Part shown: in pieces, positions 32,021 to 33,085 of the stretch
How the letters are laid out: each line of letters begins with the position of its first letter
Numbering within the stretch: the stretch's first letter is position 1
Source of the DNA: Clostridiaceae bacterium
GTDB taxonomy: Bacteria; Cyanobacteriota; Vampirovibrionia; Gastranaerophilales; Gastranaerophilaceae
Direction of reading: 5' to 3'
Assembly: GCA_022641775.1 (NCBI GenBank)
Contig: JALCDS010000019.1
Coordinates: 1 to 33,085 of the forward strand
Length of the DNA stretch: 33,085 bases
Position numbers and translations under genes: made by a program
Notes under the pieces: generated by a model
What the model saw: the letters and a program-made list of their open reading frames with translations, nothing else
Database searches by the model: none
Told to the model about the DNA's origin: nothing

Positions 32021-33085
32021 TTACAAAACTATTTCCTTCTCCCCTTTATAAATGACATACCCCAAATTTGAATGAGGAGGCTTTTTCAAATTTTTGGCAA
32101 AAGTATATATTACCCCTACCTTTGACGATTCAGCGGCAGAAGAATATTTTTTAGCCAAATGCGCACATTTCAAGATTGTTTCATCATCCGGATTTTTTGA
32201 TTTTAACAAAACATGAGAGCCGGCACAATTGTGAACGTGAAACCACAAATCTTCATCTTTCGCTAACTTTGAAACTATAAAATCATTCTGTCGATTATTT
32301 TTTCCGATATAGACTTCACAATCATCAACTTTTATATTTAATGGTTCAAAAGAATGTTTTTCAAGCTTTTTTACGGCTTTTTCAGGCATAATTTCAAGCT
32401 TAACCACTTCAAGCTCTGCTATTGTCTCAGCTGAATTTATTGAATACATTACTTGTTCAAGATAGTCCTTTTCTTGTTGAACTTTTGAAAAATATTCTGT
32501 AGTGTTCTCTAAAGTCTTTTTGGCTTTGTTATACAATTTGTAAAAAGAATTTGCATTTTCTTTTAAAGTTTTTGTTTTATCCAAAAATATCTTTACAGGT
32601 TTATTATCCGAAAAATTCACAACATCAACGTCTTCAACATAATCTTTTAATTTGTATAGATTAGCCATTATCAAATCACCATATATTCTATATTTATTAC
32701 CACCTTTAGCTTTGTCTAATCTGTAATGCAATTTTAATAATGTATTTTCTGCTTTTTTGAGTCTTGGCTTGACAATTGACAACAAGTCAGATTTTAAAAT
32801 TACAAGATTATGTTGTTCAATCTGAAAAGAATAATAATCATCAATCATAGAATTAACGGATTCACATTTATTTCCTTTTACATCCCCAAATATTGAATAT
32901 ACTGCTTTATCCGACGAAATAACAGGTAAAATATTTTCAAGCTTAAACATACTTTTTATTTCATCTAAAGATTTTCCATAGGAGCGCTGTTGCATAGGCA
33001 TTGAAAAGCCTAAAAAAGTATCAAATAATTTTGAATAATTAATATCACCTTCATATTTCAAGATATCTATTTTATCTTGTTTTGG
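32021..33085 (-). CDS. rqcH: NFACT family protein (RqcH/Fbp type), 3' part only
   Basis: The frame is open to the right edge. In-frame codons continue upstream of the TTG at 33061 (P-K-Q-D-K-I-D-I-L…), so this is not a start and the N-terminal part is missing. About 354 residues remain of a family usually near 550-580. Visible parts: the end of NFACT-N, a long coiled coil (about 85-225 of the fragment; LKKAENTLLKLHYRLDKA, YNKAKKTLENTTEYFSKVQQ), and the NFACT-R domain with DLWFHVHNCAGSHVLLK (usual 'D.W.H…PGSHV'). RqcH recruits tRNA-Ala to stalled 50S subunits for alanine tailing. The residues that separate RqcH from adhesin-like annotations lie outside the window. Confidence 0.9.
   Translation of the reverse strand, partial: PKQDKIDILKYEGDINYSKLFDTFLGFSMPMQQRSYGKSLDEIKSMFKLENILPVISSDKAVYSIFGDVKGNKCESVNSMIDDYYSFQIEQHNLVILKSDLLSIVKPRLKKAENTLLKLHYRLDKAKGGNKYRIYGDLIMANLYKLKDYVEDVDVVNFSDNKPVKIFLDKTKTLKENANSFYKLYNKAKKTLENTTEYFSKVQQEKDYLEQVMYSINSAETIAELEVVKLEIMPEKAVKKLEKHSFEPLNIKVDDCEVYIGKNNRQNDFIVSKLAKDEDLWFHVHNCAGSHVLLKSKNPDDETILKCAHLAKKYSSAAESSKVGVIYTFAKNLKKPPHSNLGYVIYKGEKEIVL

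Noticed and set aside
33059-33061. TTG at 33061 as the start of the NFACT gene
   Set aside because: The frame stays open to the window edge and the family's N-terminal domain is missing, so the gene is simply cut by the window.
1-33085. tRNA or rRNA genes, phage or insertion-sequence genes
   Set aside because: Gaps between genes were read for cloverleaf hallmarks (GTTCGAATCC-like arm, CCA end) and for integrase/transposase motifs; none seen.

Overview
The window is AT-rich chromosomal DNA with no plasmid, phage, insertion-sequence or rRNA/tRNA signature. It mixes didermal traits (a periplasmic OmpH/Skp chaperone, Lgt with a lipoprotein, exported proteins) with gene pairings familiar from Firmicutes and Cyanobacteria: pgpH-ybeY-dgkA, ruvX-DUF1292, tilS-hpt, and a CHASE2-GGDEF protein. 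Low GC, AT-rich leaders, several genes without a Shine-Dalgarno site, and a partial flagellar/type III export set fit a non-photosynthetic relative of Cyanobacteria (Melainabacteria/Vampirovibrionia, perhaps the gut order Gastranaerophilales). That assignment is inference from gene content; no marker here proves it.

Layout. 1-1001: a truncated exported protein diverging from ompH. 1002-4102 (minus): pgpH-ybeY-dgkA, an overlapping operon for c-di-AMP turnover, rRNA maturation and lipid kinase activity. 4233-6653 (minus): a membrane pyrophosphatase with its own promoter and terminator. 6767-8287 (plus): metF-deoC. 8353-10641 (plus): a small membrane protein, flhB, and a FliA-like sigma factor. 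10638-13537 (minus): a two-gene unit, a 461-aa protein with a candidate papain-like Cys/His/Asn site followed by a 5'-nucleotidase without a signal peptide. 13602-14642 (plus): a stand-alone OLD-type TOPRIM protein. 14643-15086 is the largest gap and is not empty: it holds a GC-rich 67-bp tandem repeat with nested palindromes, then a candidate ~134-nt minus-strand RNA with its own promoter and terminator, then a plus-strand promoter for a 66-aa gene.

15271-17866 (minus): TPR lipoprotein, lgt and an MFS transporter. 17996-23829 (plus): a tight run of seven genes: an orphan ClpX-type zinc finger, a 532-aa protein of unknown function, ruvX, DUF1292, a protein made only of six Clp_N repeats, tilS and hpt. 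23896-24627: a membrane protein converging on uvrB. 26639-29115 (minus): a CpaE-like/CpaF-like pair (Tad-pilus type) in which the CpaF-like ATPase is degenerate. 29236-29928: an exported beta-rich protein. 29986-31746 (minus): a CHASE2-GGDEF diguanylate cyclase. 31767-31934: a possible 55-aa gene. 32021-33085: the 3' part of an NFACT (RqcH/Fbp-type) gene running off the window.

Most noteworthy: (i) the candidate small RNA with spaced GAGAG motifs; (ii) two Clp substrate-recognition modules, a ClpX zinc finger and a Clp_N array, encoded without ATPases in one gene run; (iii) extended -10 elements 7-8 nt upstream of ATG in genes without Shine-Dalgarno sites, suggesting leaderless mRNAs; (iv) the candidate cysteine peptidase plus nucleotidase unit beside flhB.
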